Shown in pieces: positions 36,118 to 45,572 of a DNA stretch of 64,000 nt. Under the pieces are notes generated by a model. That model did no database searches and had not been told where the DNA came from. It saw nothing but the letters and a program-made list of their open reading frames with translations. The stretch is from Microvirga alba. Lineage in GTDB: Bacteria; Pseudomonadota; Alphaproteobacteria; Rhizobiales; Beijerinckiaceae. Position 1 is the first letter of the stretch, and each line of letters starts with the position of its first letter. The DNA is taken from assembly GCF_015694465.1 (NCBI RefSeq), contig NZ_JADQDO010000002.1, forward strand, positions 186,001-250,000. Direction: 5' to 3'. A program made the position numbers and the translations under genes.

Positions 36118-37632
36118 TCAAGGCATCCGACGCGACGGCCGGGAGAAGAGCGGCACCACGTTGTTCTTGTCCGGCGCGGTGAGCTGCCGTTGAATCGCCG
36201 CGTGCAGATCCCGGCTCACGATCGGTTTCATGAGCAGCGGAAACTCCTTTTCGGCTTCCGCCGCTCCAGGATTGCCCGTGATGAGCAGAATGGGCAGGTC
36301 CGGGTACATCTCGCGTATCTCGCGGGCCAACATCACGCCGTTCATCGTGCCGTGCATGGCCACATCCGTGAGCACGATTCCGGGCTTGCGTCCCTTCAGG
36401 TTCTTCATGACCTGCCGCGCATTGGTGGCGACCCGCGTCACGTAGCCGACCTCTTCCAGCATACCCTGGATTGCCAGCGCCACTTCGACTTCGTCGTCGA
36501 CGACGAGGATCTCGGTATTGGTGCTCACGGTTTCGTTCTCGCCCAGCTCATCGCGCAACGCTCCGGGCAGCATCCGCACGGAGGCGCTCGCGCGGGGGAG
36601 ATAGAGCACGATCGACATGCCGGTTCCGGTATTGTGCACTTCCGCGGAGCCCCCGAGCGGCTGGAGGAATTGCAGGCTCCGGTTCAGGGTGAGCCACGAC
36701 GAAAAATCCGCATCCCCCAGGGCGAAGGCTTGCTCGGCCTCGTGAGCGGGAACGTGCGGCGTCTCGTCCGCCCCAACGCTGCCGATGACGAGCTGCACGA
36801 AATCCCCTTCGAGCTCGAGGTTCGACAGGGATCCCTTCTCGACATGGACATTCCGCGCCTCCAAGGTCACGGTGCCGCCCTGCGTCAGCTCCCCACGGGC
36901 GTAGGCGCTCAAGGTGACGATCGCCATTTCGAGCTCGTCGGGATCCGCCTCGACCGGCCAAAGACCGCTCTCCAGAGAGAGACGCAGCTCCACAGTGTCG
37001 CGGAGGAGCGAGCGATTCATCAAGCCCGCGATGGAATCGATCCGCTCAGCAAGATCGATATGCTGCACCTGGCCGTCGTTTTGACGGGCGAAGGCGTTCG
37101 ACCGGGCGATGAGGCTCGCCGCCTGATCGGATGCGACCAGCGCCGACAGAAGCTTGCGCTGGAGCGTGGGCTGATCCTTCAAATGCCGCGCGACGGAATC
37201 GATATTGGCGCTGATGACCAGAAGCTTGTTGTTGAGGTCGTGGACAATCCCTTCCCGCAACCGCTCCAGTACTTCCAGCTTCTGCACACGGCGAAGCTCG
37301 TGCTCATCCATCGCCGGTTCGGGAGTGTCGGCGAGGAACGGAGCAGAAAATTCGGGCTTCGCGTCCTGTGCCGGTAGATTGAACGCCGGGAACGGCTCGG
37401 ATTCGGCCTCAAGTCGGCTCATCGACCCCGCTTGCGCGCGCAGCGCCCGCGTGATTCGCCGCCCCAGGCCCCAGATGCTCGTGATTGTCGCCAGAATGAA
37501 GATGACGCCGGTCATCACAAGCCATTCCGGCTGCCGGCTGAAGGCCGCGCCTGCGAGGGCAAGGCCTGAGAAGATCAGGGCGCAGGCTGAAACCGCAAGT
37601 GAAAACTTCAAGGTAAAAGGCAGCAAGGGCAT
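36118..37632 (-). CDS. Hybrid histidine-kinase-like protein with degenerate ATPase and receiver domain
   Basis: ATG 37632 gives 504 residues: two membrane segments (about 8-32 and 38-60), an H-box with EGIVHDLNN (His131), a catalytic region (about 215-350) and a receiver domain (about 372-495) with acidic pair DD, phospho-Asp423 in VLTDVAM and Lys469 in LMKPI. The N-box is degraded (LSAYARGEL where LNARDAM-like sequence is normal), and the G1 and G2 boxes (DxGxG, GxGLGL) are absent. It keeps the acceptor His and Asp but probably cannot bind ATP. It may be a phosphotransfer or phosphatase hub. The frame is open to 37734. Confidence 0.75.
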   Translation of the reverse strand: MPLLPFTLKFSLAVSACALIFSGLALAGAAFSRQPEWLVMTGVIFILATITSIWGLGRRITRALRAQAGSMSRLEAESEPFPAFNLPAQDAKPEFSAPFLADTPEPAMDEHELRRVQKLEVLERLREGIVHDLNNKLLVISANIDSVARHLKDQPTLQRKLLSALVASDQAASLIARSNAFARQNDGQVQHIDLAERIDSIAGLMNRSLLRDTVELRLSLESGLWPVEADPDELEMAIVTLSAYARGELTQGGTVTLEARNVHVEKGSLSNLELEGDFVQLVIGSVGADETPHVPAHEAEQAFALGDADFSSWLTLNRSLQFLQPLGGSAEVHNTGTGMSIVLYLPRASASVRMLPGALRDELGENETVSTNTEILVVDDEVEVALAIQGMLEEVGYVTRVATNARQVMKNLKGRKPGIVLTDVAMHGTMNGVMLAREIREMYPDLPILLITGNPGAAEAEKEFPLLMKPIVSRDLHAAIQRQLTAPDKNNVVPLFSRPSRRMP

Positions 37633-37759
37633 CGCGTCTTTCAAACAATTGAATTGACCGGGCGCCCTGAAGACGCCACTTCCAACAAGTGTTTTATGTA
37701 GCACGAAGCGGGGCTGTGCGAGATTCTCAGCCAATAAAATTTTTGTGTTCGACAGGAAA

Positions 37760-40009
37760 ATGGCTGTGCGACTTTTTCATCTTCCGGGTCCGGTGCGGCT
37801 CAGCGCGGCTTGCGTGCTTTTTCTTGGAGCCCTGGTCAGTGCGAAGGCCCAGGATGACATCGAGCGGAAGGTAAACGACCTTCTCTCCGCCATGACGCTG
37901 GAGGAAAAGGTCGGGCAGTTGAACCTGATCTCCCACGGCCCGCCGCTCCGGTGGGAGGAGATTTCGCAAGGGAAGATCGGTGCGCTTCTCAACTTCAACA
38001 GCGCCGCGGACGTCGCCCGCGCTCAGGCACTCGCCCGCCAATCCCGGCTGAAAATCCCGCCGCTCTTCGGCCTCGACATCCTGCACGGCTTTCGCACGCA
38101 GTTCCCCATTCCGCTGGGTGAAGCGGCGGCGTTTAGCCCGCGCCTGTCCGGTGTGGCCTCCGAATGGGCGGCGCGGGAAGCCTCCTATCTCGGCATCAAC
38201 TGGACGTTCGCCCCCATGGCTGACCTGTCGCGCGACAGCCGATGGGGCCGCATCGTCGAAGGTTTCGGGGAAGATCCCTATCTCGGCGCCGTGCTGACCG
38301 CAGCCCGCGTCGAAGGCTTCCGCAAGGGCGGCCTCGCAACCTCCGCAAAACACTTCGCCGGATACGGCGCGCCGCAAGGCGGCCGGGATTACGACACCAC
38401 GTACATTCCCCCCGCCGAGATGTACGATACCTATCTGCCGCCCTTCCGCGCTGCCGTCGCGGCGGGGTCCGTCAGCTTCATGGCCGCCTTCAATGCCCTG
38501 AACGGCGTTCCCTCCACAGCCAATCCCTGGCTCCTGACGGAAGTGCTGCGCAATCAATGGGGTTTCGACGGATTCGTCACCTCCGACTGGTCGGGCATTC
38601 ATGAACTCACCGCGCACGGCGTCGCGGCGGACGACGCGGAAGCGGCCCGCAAGGCCCTTCTCGCAGGTGTCGACATGGACATGATGGGTGAGCTTTACGT
38701 CAAACACCTTCCCGGCGAGGTGCGCGCCGGCAGGGTGCCGGAGAGCGCGGTGGACGAAGCGGTTCGGCGTGTCTTGCGCGCGAAATTCCGTCTCGGCCTG
38801 TTTGACCGCCCCGATGCGAACCCGATACGCTCCGACGCCGAGTTCCCGTCCCCAGAGACGCGCCAGGTGGCCCGCGAGGTTGCGCGCGAAACGCTGGTTC
38901 TGCTGCAGAACCGGAACAACGTCCTTCCCGTCGCGCCCAGCGTCCGCTCGATCGCCGTCATCGGCCCCCTCGCCGACGCCGCGCGCGATCAACTCGGGCC
39001 GCACGCGGCCCGTGGGCACGCGCAGGATAGCGTCACGATCCTGCAAGGCATCCGCCAGCGGGCGCAATCGGCCGGCATCGCGGTCAAATACGTCCCGGCC
39101 TGCGACCTGTTCTGCCGGACGACCGATCAGCTCCCCGCAGCACTCGCCGCGGCGCAGGAAGCCGACCTCGTAATCGCGGCGTTCGGCGAGCCGCAGGATC
39201 TGTCCGGCGAAGCGGCTTCCCGCACGCGGCTTGCGCCCAGCGGCAAGCAGGTCGAGGTGCTGGAGGCGCTTGTCGCCACCGGCAAACCGATGGCGCTGGT
39301 GATCGTCGCCGGACGCCCGCTCGAACTGGGCGCGCTCGCGCAGAAAATTCCGTCGATCCTCATGGCCTGGTATCCGGGCACCGAGGGCGGTCCGGCCGTC
39401 GCGGACGTCCTGTTCGGCGACACCAATCCGAGCGGCAAGCTGCCGTTGAGCTGGCCACGCGCGGTCGGGCAATTGCCGCTCTACTACAACCGGCTGCCGA
39501 CGGGCCGCCCGACCCTGCACAACAACCGCTTCACGTTGCAATATCTCGATGAGGCGATCACCCCGCTCTATCCCTTCGGCTGGGGGCTCAGTTACACGAC
39601 CTTCGCCTACAAGGACGCCGCCATCGAGACGCCGCGTCTGAACGCCGGCGACGCGCTGAAAGTCTCCGTCACCGTCACCAACACGGGCGCGCGGGCGGGC
39701 CAGGAGGTTGTGCAGCTCTACACCCGCGATCCGGTCGCAAGCCGAAGCCGCCCCTTGCGCGAGCTGAAGGCCTTTGAAAAAATCGCGCTGGAACCGGGCC
39801 AATCGAAGCGCGTCAGCTTTCAGGTCCCGGTCGAGTCGCTCGGGTTCCATCTCGATGATGGCACCTATGTCGCCGAGGCCGGGGCGATCCAGGTTTTCCT
39901 GGGGGGCAACGCCGAGGCCGAGGCAGTCGGTGAAACCGCGATCGCAAACACGATCCGCATTCCGCCCTCGCAGCAGCGCGCATCGGTCTCCGCCACCCGT
40001 GCGCAATAA
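37760..40009 (+). CDS. bglX: Glycoside hydrolase family 3 beta-glucosidase
   Basis: A 749-residue exported enzyme with a signal peptide (1-30, ending VSAKAQ). The GH3 N domain carries nucleophile Asp in VTSDWSGI and substrate binding in KHFAGYG. It is followed by the GH3 C domain and a fibronectin-type-III-like domain with GAGPVTVTVTNTG-like strands (VSVTVTNTGARAG). It cleaves beta-glucosidic ends in the periplasm, as E. coli BglX does. The frame opens at GTG 37745, but ATG 37760 has AGGAAA just before it. It is divergent from the hybrid kinase gene. Confidence 0.88.
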   Translation: MAVRLFHLPGPVRLSAACVLFLGALVSAKAQDDIERKVNDLLSAMTLEEKVGQLNLISHGPPLRWEEISQGKIGALLNFNSAADVARAQALARQSRLKIPPLFGLDILHGFRTQFPIPLGEAAAFSPRLSGVASEWAAREASYLGINWTFAPMADLSRDSRWGRIVEGFGEDPYLGAVLTAARVEGFRKGGLATSAKHFAGYGAPQGGRDYDTTYIPPAEMYDTYLPPFRAAVAAGSVSFMAAFNALNGVPSTANPWLLTEVLRNQWGFDGFVTSDWSGIHELTAHGVAADDAEAARKALLAGVDMDMMGELYVKHLPGEVRAGRVPESAVDEAVRRVLRAKFRLGLFDRPDANPIRSDAEFPSPETRQVAREVARETLVLLQNRNNVLPVAPSVRSIAVIGPLADAARDQLGPHAARGHAQDSVTILQGIRQRAQSAGIAVKYVPACDLFCRTTDQLPAALAAAQEADLVIAAFGEPQDLSGEAASRTRLAPSGKQVEVLEALVATGKPMALVIVAGRPLELGALAQKIPSILMAWYPGTEGGPAVADVLFGDTNPSGKLPLSWPRAVGQLPLYYNRLPTGRPTLHNNRFTLQYLDEAITPLYPFGWGLSYTTFAYKDAAIETPRLNAGDALKVSVTVTNTGARAGQEVVQLYTRDPVASRSRPLRELKAFEKIALEPGQSKRVSFQVPVESLGFHLDDGTYVAEAGAIQVFLGGNAEAEAVGETAIANTIRIPPSQQRASVSATRAQ

Positions 40010-40065
40010 ATCGCCCTTCGGAAGATCGACGAAAGCGTGATGAAACCGGTATAAGGTGGATCGTG

Positions 40066-40863
40066 ATGGATCCGCGCAAAATGCGAAAAAAGCCCCGGGG
40101 CTTTACCGCCCGCTATCTCGGATCGGCGAAAAACCTCGTCGCCTCCGAGCGGACCGGCGCGGCGGACACCCAACTGGGAATGGCGCTGACCTTCGTCGCG
40201 GGCGCCATCAATGCCGGCGGGTTTCTCGCTGTCGGGCAATACACTTCGCATATGTCAGGCGTCTTCTCGACCATGGCGGACAATCTCGCGCTGGGTACCT
40301 TCAACGTGGTGCTGCTCGGTCTCAGTGCGTTCGTGCCGTTTGTCGTCGGCGCCGGTTGCTCCGCAATTCTGATCAACTGGGGCCGGCGTCATCACCTCGG
40401 CGGCCAGTTCGCATTGCCGTTGATGCTGGAAGCCGCGCTTCTGTTCGGCTTCGGTCTTTTGGGCTGGATCGCCTATCCCTCGGTTGGCTTTTCGTTGATC
40501 GCCGTCCCCCTGCTCTGTCTCATCATGGGTTTACAAAACGCGACGGTGACGAAGATTTCGGGCGCGCGGATGCGCACGACCCATGTGACCGGCATCGTCA
40601 CCGATATCGGCATCGAACTCGGAAAATTCGTTTACTGGAACCGGGACAAGGCCGGTCCGGACGTCCGGGCGGATCGCGCCAAATTGCGCTTGCTGTCCCT
40701 GCTGCTCAGCTCGTTCTTCATCGGTGGCGTCATCGGAGCCATCGGGTTCAGCCAGCTCGGTTTCCTGTTTTCCCTGCCCTTTGCGGCTCTTCTGCTTCTG
40801 CTCGCCGGTCCTCCCATCGCGGCGGATGTGCTCGCCCACGGGCGGCGTGTCGGCGAAGGCTGA
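40066..40863 (+). CDS. DUF1275 (YoaK) family membrane protein
   Basis: A 265-residue protein with six hydrophobic segments. Family features are AGAINAGGFLAVGQYTSHMSG, the LIMGLQNATVTKISG segment and RTTHVTGIVTDIGIELG. DUF1275 proteins are of unknown function, probably transporters or membrane scaffolds. ATG 40066 has AAGGTGG six bases upstream; GTG 40063 is one codon earlier. A 263-base gap without identified signals follows. Confidence 0.8.
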   Translation: MDPRKMRKKPRGFTARYLGSAKNLVASERTGAADTQLGMALTFVAGAINAGGFLAVGQYTSHMSGVFSTMADNLALGTFNVVLLGLSAFVPFVVGAGCSAILINWGRRHHLGGQFALPLMLEAALLFGFGLLGWIAYPSVGFSLIAVPLLCLIMGLQNATVTKISGARMRTTHVTGIVTDIGIELGKFVYWNRDKAGPDVRADRAKLRLLSLLLSSFFIGGVIGAIGFSQLGFLFSLPFAALLLLLAGPPIAADVLAHGRRVGEG

Positions 40864-41126
40864 TCGGACCTGCAGGATTGGCCTGCATATGGTTGCCGCA
40901 ACAAGGTTCCAGCTCCCTCGAGACGAACCCGAATCCTGATCTCCCCATGTCGATCACTCAACCCTGAGCCGACGCGCCGAAACTCTGGAGGTTTCACGGG
41001 CGCATTCACGCCCGAAGTCCGTCCGCACTTCCTAACAAGGGCGTAGGGTGGGCTCGGTACCTTCACCTCGAACCGTGCAACACGGTCGTCTCGGGTCCAC
41101 ATTCCGAGCTTGAACCAGCACAGATT

Positions 41127-42587
41127 TCAAGCGTTCTCCAACGGCCTCTGAGCCGTGTGAATAGTCGGGCGTCTGACTTGTCGTAGTCCCTTTGCTCGTC
41201 GGATTTCTTTGGTGGTTTCCTTTTTGACATCAAGAAACCATGCTCCGCTACCGATTAGAAAGACAAATAATACGTAGCTTGAATTCCAGAAATGGACGGC
41301 CCACCCTGCTAAAAAAAAGCCAAGCATGGAAAGCAGATAGGCTGTGCGGTATTCTTTCAATCTTTCGTCCAGTCCCTTTTTGAGTCCTATGGCCCAAGAC
41401 AGTGAGAGGAAAGCCACAAAGATCAAAATGCCGGCAGGAGCGCCATACGTAATTGCGTTGAAAAGCCAGAACATATCGATGCTAGCGACCATCCAATCTG
41501 GTCGCTCGTACTCATGAAAGCCGATTCCGAAAAAAGGGTGTGCCACCACTGACGCAGATCCGTAATCCCACTGCAAGAGGCGGTAGTAAGCGGACCACAC
41601 ATCGAATAAAGGCGCATGGGTAATGTAAAAAGCCGGCACCGATTGGTTTGATGCGACAGATATGAAGGCATACATTACCGCTAGAAGTCCCCAGAATATT
41701 TTCCATCGAGCTTCGATGCGCCGCAGCATCCCATTCCAAGAGAGAAGTAGGATCTGCGCCATCAGAGCGCTTAACGGGCCAGATGAAAGGGACAAACACG
41801 TTGTTGCTACAACCAGTCCTGATTTTAACCATCGTTGCGCCGGCGATTTCCCATAGCCGAGAACTAGGTGTGTCATAGCAAGCATACTGCCGCAACTTAC
41901 GCCAAATAATATTGGATGGTCGAAGGGCCCCTGGACTCGCCAGAGTCCTCTTCGAGGCTCCATCATCGTAATATCAGTAGTCGGGAGGATGGCGCCGAAG
42001 GCAGCCAGCAAGGGTTTGTAGCCGGTTACCGTCTCGACGAGGCCAAAAGGCAGAAGAAATACAATTATTATAAATAGTAAACGGGCCATATTATAAAAGT
42101 CATTCTCATTTCGTATGTAGCATCTTGCAAGCAAATATGCGCCCATAGTCTCTACAAAAAGAATCCCTCCTGATTGGATAGCCGTCTCAATCCCGTGCAC
42201 CATGGCTAAACTGAGTATGCCCCACGCGCAGAAGAGCAACAGAACAAAATCTGGAAATCTAACCCTCCCAGCCCTCCCAGACATCCACATAAACAAGCAC
42301 GGTACGATAGTCGTAACCAAAACAATTCGGTAGATTGTCATTCTTAGGGGGCCAATCGGTATCACCCAAGGAATTACGATCCCCGTCAGAAACAAAATAA
42401 CCGGCCAAGGAAGTTTTTTTGCCCGATTCCGAGGTTCTGCAGCTTGGCGGAACCTTTCAGCATTGCCTTTTGGTTTTCTGCTCACTGAGTCTAGTTCGAC
42501 TTCATTCGTCGCCCGCTCGGGCGCCCGGACAGTAAAGCGGCGCGATCTACCCTTCCGCTCGCTGCTATAAAGCTCCATATCGATCAT
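41127..42587 (-). CDS. O-antigen ligase/polymerase-like membrane protein
   Basis: A 486-residue polytopic protein with about eleven hydrophobic segments after a basic, cytoplasmic N-terminus of 55 residues. The Wzy_C/O-antigen-ligase pattern is seen in the large periplasmic loop region around RVQGPFDHPILFGVSCGSML and the HPFFGIGFHEYE segment. WaaL/Wzy proteins join or polymerise undecaprenol-linked glycans. The gene is visibly AT-richer than the core genes, a sign of transfer that is common in surface polysaccharide genes. No neighbouring Wzx or initiating transferase is in the window. Confidence 0.72.
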   Translation of the reverse strand: MIDMELYSSERKGRSRRFTVRAPERATNEVELDSVSRKPKGNAERFRQAAEPRNRAKKLPWPVILFLTGIVIPWVIPIGPLRMTIYRIVLVTTIVPCLFMWMSGRAGRVRFPDFVLLLFCAWGILSLAMVHGIETAIQSGGILFVETMGAYLLARCYIRNENDFYNMARLLFIIIVFLLPFGLVETVTGYKPLLAAFGAILPTTDITMMEPRRGLWRVQGPFDHPILFGVSCGSMLAMTHLVLGYGKSPAQRWLKSGLVVATTCLSLSSGPLSALMAQILLLSWNGMLRRIEARWKIFWGLLAVMYAFISVASNQSVPAFYITHAPLFDVWSAYYRLLQWDYGSASVVAHPFFGIGFHEYERPDWMVASIDMFWLFNAITYGAPAGILIFVAFLSLSWAIGLKKGLDERLKEYRTAYLLSMLGFFLAGWAVHFWNSSYVLFVFLIGSGAWFLDVKKETTKEIRRAKGLRQVRRPTIHTAQRPLENA

Positions 42588-42748
42588 CTCTGCAATTGTA
42601 GTATCAATTGACGGGAGTTGCTGCTGTCAAAATTATCTCAATAATCGTTGGAAAACGAAGGGCTATCCTAGCTACAGCGCACTTTGGCTTGCCGCATCAA
42701 TAGAGGATAGTGGGTACCCCATTTGGAATACGAGATGTCACTGCAGAC

Positions 42749-43079
42749 GGGGATGTCACGGTCATCGGAGGGGGCGCAATGGGCCCTGCCTCGCTGATTT
42801 CAGGCAAGCACACCAGCTGTGGCTTTCCATTCTGCCATGGCCCGGAGGCGGTGAATGTGGATGGCCAACGCAGACCGATTGGAAGGGGATGGAACGAACA
42901 GGGTTCTAGCGGCTGAAAAGACAGAGGTGAACCGTTGCAGACCTCCTGTGGACCGGAACAGCCAGATCCCATGGGCGATAGTCTCGGATTGGAATCGGTG
43001 ACGTTTGTAGCTGATGCGCTGGAGCATGCCTCAGCAATTAAGCCAGAGATCCCTGACCAAGAGTTACCGTGACACCCCT
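42749..43079 (-). mobile_element. Internally deleted IS6-family element, left copy
   Basis: A 331 bp element in minus orientation. Its ends are GGGGATGTCACGGT at 42749-42762 and ACCGTGACACCCCT at 43066-43079 (two mismatches). The fused frame begins ISYKRHRFQSETIAH, the IS6 transposase start, and then joins C-terminal sequence (SALAIHIHRLRAMAEWKA). About two thirds of the transposase, including the DDE core, is deleted. It is non-autonomous and is a near-identical inverted partner of 44412-44743. Confidence 0.75.
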
Positions 43080-43200
43080 CCCTGTACCGGCACCCCTCTC
43101 GTGCCAATCTCCGATCAAAAGAGTAATTGTCCGAAGAATTGGCTGGTGGTTCTATGCCTGCGCACTGCCTAAAGCGGGCGCTGACCACAGGAGCCTTAGC

Positions 43201-44331
43201 ATGACGCCGTTGTCATCCCGAATGGCGCTAAAGCACTTCAAGGGTCCCGGATTTGATCGCATTCGTGTTGTTGCAGCCTTGGTCGTCGTCGTACATCACT
43301 GTACAACATACATAACACCAAACATTTCACATGATATTCTTTTTCACTTCAGTCGCGGATCTATACAGTTTGGAATACTAGCCGTAAATGTATTTTTCGC
43401 CGTAAGCGGATTCTTGGTAGTGCCAGGTCTTATCCGCAAGAGGGATATCACAGCATTTGCTGTTCATCGTTTCTTAAGAATAATGCCAGCGCTTTTCATC
43501 AATATACTTTTAACGATATTCCTGGTCGGGCCTTTGTTGAGTAATTTGCCGCTTACCGAATATTTTCGTGATGCGGAGACATACCGCTATCTTAATAATT
43601 TGATTTTCAGAATGACATCGACGCTTCCTGGGGTGCAATTCGATAATGGATCAGCGCCCGTTATTAATGGATCGCTTTGGACACTGTATTTTGAAATGCT
43701 ATCGTATGTTGTGTTAGTCTTGATGTTTTTCGTTGGCGCTCTATCAAACAGAATAGTTTTTATGATTTTATTTTCTGTCGTTTATTTATCGAATATTTTG
43801 CTTTGGTTTAGACCGGAACTGTCTGAAGCAATGCCGTCTCGTATAGTTGTTTTTAATAGCTTGTTTGTTTATTTTTTTTCTGGGGTTATGTTAAATATAT
43901 TCGCAGATAAGGTGCCATATGATAAAAGAATAGCGATATTCATTTTGATGATGTGTATAATACTTTTGCCTCTAGGCCTAGGTCCGGTAATTTTACCACT
44001 CTCTGTGGCGTATTTGGTGGTTTATATCGGCTTCTCTGATGTATTTGGCAGTCGGCAATTTCGCTCGGATTATTCCTATGGAATTTACCTTAACCATGCT
44101 GTCGTCCTTACGATTCTGCTGATACTTGTCCCACAATTGAAAAGTTTTTTCGCTGCACTGATTTTTGTCACCCTTGCAGCGATCTTGATCGCATTTCTGT
44201 CTTGGCGATTTATCGAGGCGCCGTCATTGCGATTGAAGGAATGGAGCACCGATAGGGTTCGTAAGAAACTGGAGCATATGGTAAAATTGCTTGAGCGTAT
44301 GGCTGGATATGGGAAGGCTCCCCGCCTCTGA
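43201..44331 (+). CDS. Acyltransferase-3 family membrane protein
   Basis: A 376-residue inner-membrane protein with about ten hydrophobic segments. It starts with FDRIRVVAALVVVVHHC, the Acyl_transf_3 signature with conserved Arg and His. SLWTLYFEMLSY and the late FIEAP motif also fit OafA/NodX-like O-acetyltransferases of surface polysaccharides. AGGAG ten bases upstream supports ATG 43201. The gene is markedly AT-rich with many AT-ending codons, unlike the core genes. It is flanked on both sides by inverted deleted IS6 copies, a composite-like setting. Confidence 0.82.
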   Translation: MTPLSSRMALKHFKGPGFDRIRVVAALVVVVHHCTTYITPNISHDILFHFSRGSIQFGILAVNVFFAVSGFLVVPGLIRKRDITAFAVHRFLRIMPALFINILLTIFLVGPLLSNLPLTEYFRDAETYRYLNNLIFRMTSTLPGVQFDNGSAPVINGSLWTLYFEMLSYVVLVLMFFVGALSNRIVFMILFSVVYLSNILLWFRPELSEAMPSRIVVFNSLFVYFFSGVMLNIFADKVPYDKRIAIFILMMCIILLPLGLGPVILPLSVAYLVVYIGFSDVFGSRQFRSDYSYGIYLNHAVVLTILLILVPQLKSFFAALIFVTLAAILIAFLSWRFIEAPSLRLKEWSTDRVRKKLEHMVKLLERMAGYGKAPRL

Positions 44332-44411
44332 AGTCGCCAGCCCCTATATGTGATCTGCGGCCAACCGCGTCGTCGCAAATTCGAGCTCTCCGCGGAACAG
44401 GTAAAGCGCAC

Positions 44412-44743
44412 GGGGATGTCACGGTAACTCTTGGTCGGGGATCTCTGGCTTAATTGCTGAGGCATGCTCCAGCCCATCAGCTACAAACGTCACCGATTCC
44501 AATCCGAGACTATCGCCCATGCGGTCTGGCTGTTCCGGTCCAAAGGAGGTCTGCAACGGTTCACCTCTGTCTTTTCAGCCGTTAGAAACCTGTTCGTTCC
44601 ATCCCCTTCCAATCGGTCTGCGTTGGCCACCCACATTCACCGCCTCCGGGCCATGGCAGAATGGAAAGCCACAGCCCGTGTGCTTGCCTGAAATCAGCGA
44701 GGCAGGGCCCATTGCGCCCCCTCCGATGACCGTGACATCCCCC
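44412..44743 (+). mobile_element. Internally deleted IS6-family element, right copy
   Basis: A 332 bp element in plus orientation with perfect 14 bp ends: GGGGATGTCACGGT (44412-44425) and ACCGTGACATCCCC (44730-44743). It encodes the same fused frame, from ATG 44464: ISYKRHRFQSETIAHAVWLF joined to the transposase C-terminus. It shares the deletion joint with the left copy, so both derive from one deleted ancestor. Flanking octamers aagcgcac and cttcttca do not match, so no target duplication is left. Confidence 0.77.
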
Positions 44744-44803
44744 TTCTTCATCCCTCAAATATGCCTCTGACCCGTCACCTTCGGTCAGTCCCAACAGTCA
44801 GGT

Positions 44804-45550
44804 TCAGAGAGAAAAGCCACCATCAATGAGGTGAATAGCGCCGGTTGTGTACGCGGATTCGTTTGAGGCGAGGTAAACCGCCAGCATCGCCACCTCGCCG
44901 ACGGTCCCGAGCCTTCCGATCGGCTGCCGGTCCACAAAGGCCCGACGGACTTCATCGGTTGTCTTTCCAAGAGCCTGGGCTTGCGATTGAATCCGGAGAT
45001 CTAACGAAGGCGATTCAATCGTGCCGGGGCAGATTGCGTTAGCGCGAATTCCGGATCGAATGAAATCAGCGGCAAGCGCCTTCGTAAGACCAATGATCGC
45101 CGCTTTGCTCGCGCCATAAGCATACCGGTTCGGTACGCCGCGGACGGACGAAACGCCCGATGAGATGTTGATGACCGAACCGCCACCGCGCTTCAGCATG
45201 CCCGGCAAGAAGGCGCGGATCGTGCGATGCATCGACTTGACGTTGAGATCGAAGGAGAAGTCCCAATCCTCCTCCGAGCAATCAAGGACGCTGCCGTGAT
45301 GAACGTAACCCGCGGCGTTCACCAACACGTCGATGCCGCCGATCTCCTCAGCCAGCGCATTGACAGCGTTCGACGAACGCACATCGAGCGCGCGTCCGGA
45401 GGCTTGTCCAAGACCGGTGACTTTCTGGGCGTCGAGATCCGTCGCCCATACATTCGCGCCCTCGGCCAGGAAATGTTCGGCGATCGCGCGACCGATGCCC
45501 TGGCCAGCGGCCGTGACGAGGCAGGTTTTGCCGTTGAGACGTCCAGTCAT
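44804..45550 (-). CDS. SDR family oxidoreductase (sugar-acid dehydrogenase-like)
   Basis: A 248-residue short-chain dehydrogenase with NAD(P) motif TAAGQGIG, the NAAG strand, catalytic Ser in ISSGVSS and YGASK tail (Tyr-x-x-x-Lys). It resembles 2-keto-3-deoxy-L-fuconate dehydrogenase-type SDRs. Beside an FAH-family hydrolase and an enolase-superfamily gene in the same operon, oxidation of a 2-keto-3-deoxy acid is a reasonable inference. ATG 45550 is chosen over the open extension to 45610. It is the last gene of the minus-strand operon. Confidence 0.8.
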   Translation of the reverse strand: MTGRLNGKTCLVTAAGQGIGRAIAEHFLAEGANVWATDLDAQKVTGLGQASGRALDVRSSNAVNALAEEIGGIDVLVNAAGYVHHGSVLDCSEEDWDFSFDLNVKSMHRTIRAFLPGMLKRGGGSVINISSGVSSVRGVPNRYAYGASKAAIIGLTKALAADFIRSGIRANAICPGTIESPSLDLRIQSQAQALGKTTDEVRRAFVDRQPIGRLGTVGEVAMLAVYLASNESAYTTGAIHLIDGGFSL

Positions 45551-45572
45551 GATGAGCGTTCCTAAGACCTGA

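Noticed and set aside
37727-40006. Long minus-strand open frame of 759 codons opposite the GH3 gene
   Set aside because: It mirrors the GH3 gene in an antisense frame, is extremely Arg/Ala/Gly-rich and has no domain marks; the plus-strand product shows full GH3 features.
42697-43188. Minus-strand open frame of 163 codons over the left IS6 copy
   Set aside because: Its frame is not the transposase frame; the short transposase-derived frame (42800-43027) explains the region.
44404-44751. Target-site duplication of the right IS6 copy
   Set aside because: The octamers next to the ends (aagcgcac, cttcttca) do not match, and the left copy's flanks also differ, so no duplication can be claimed.
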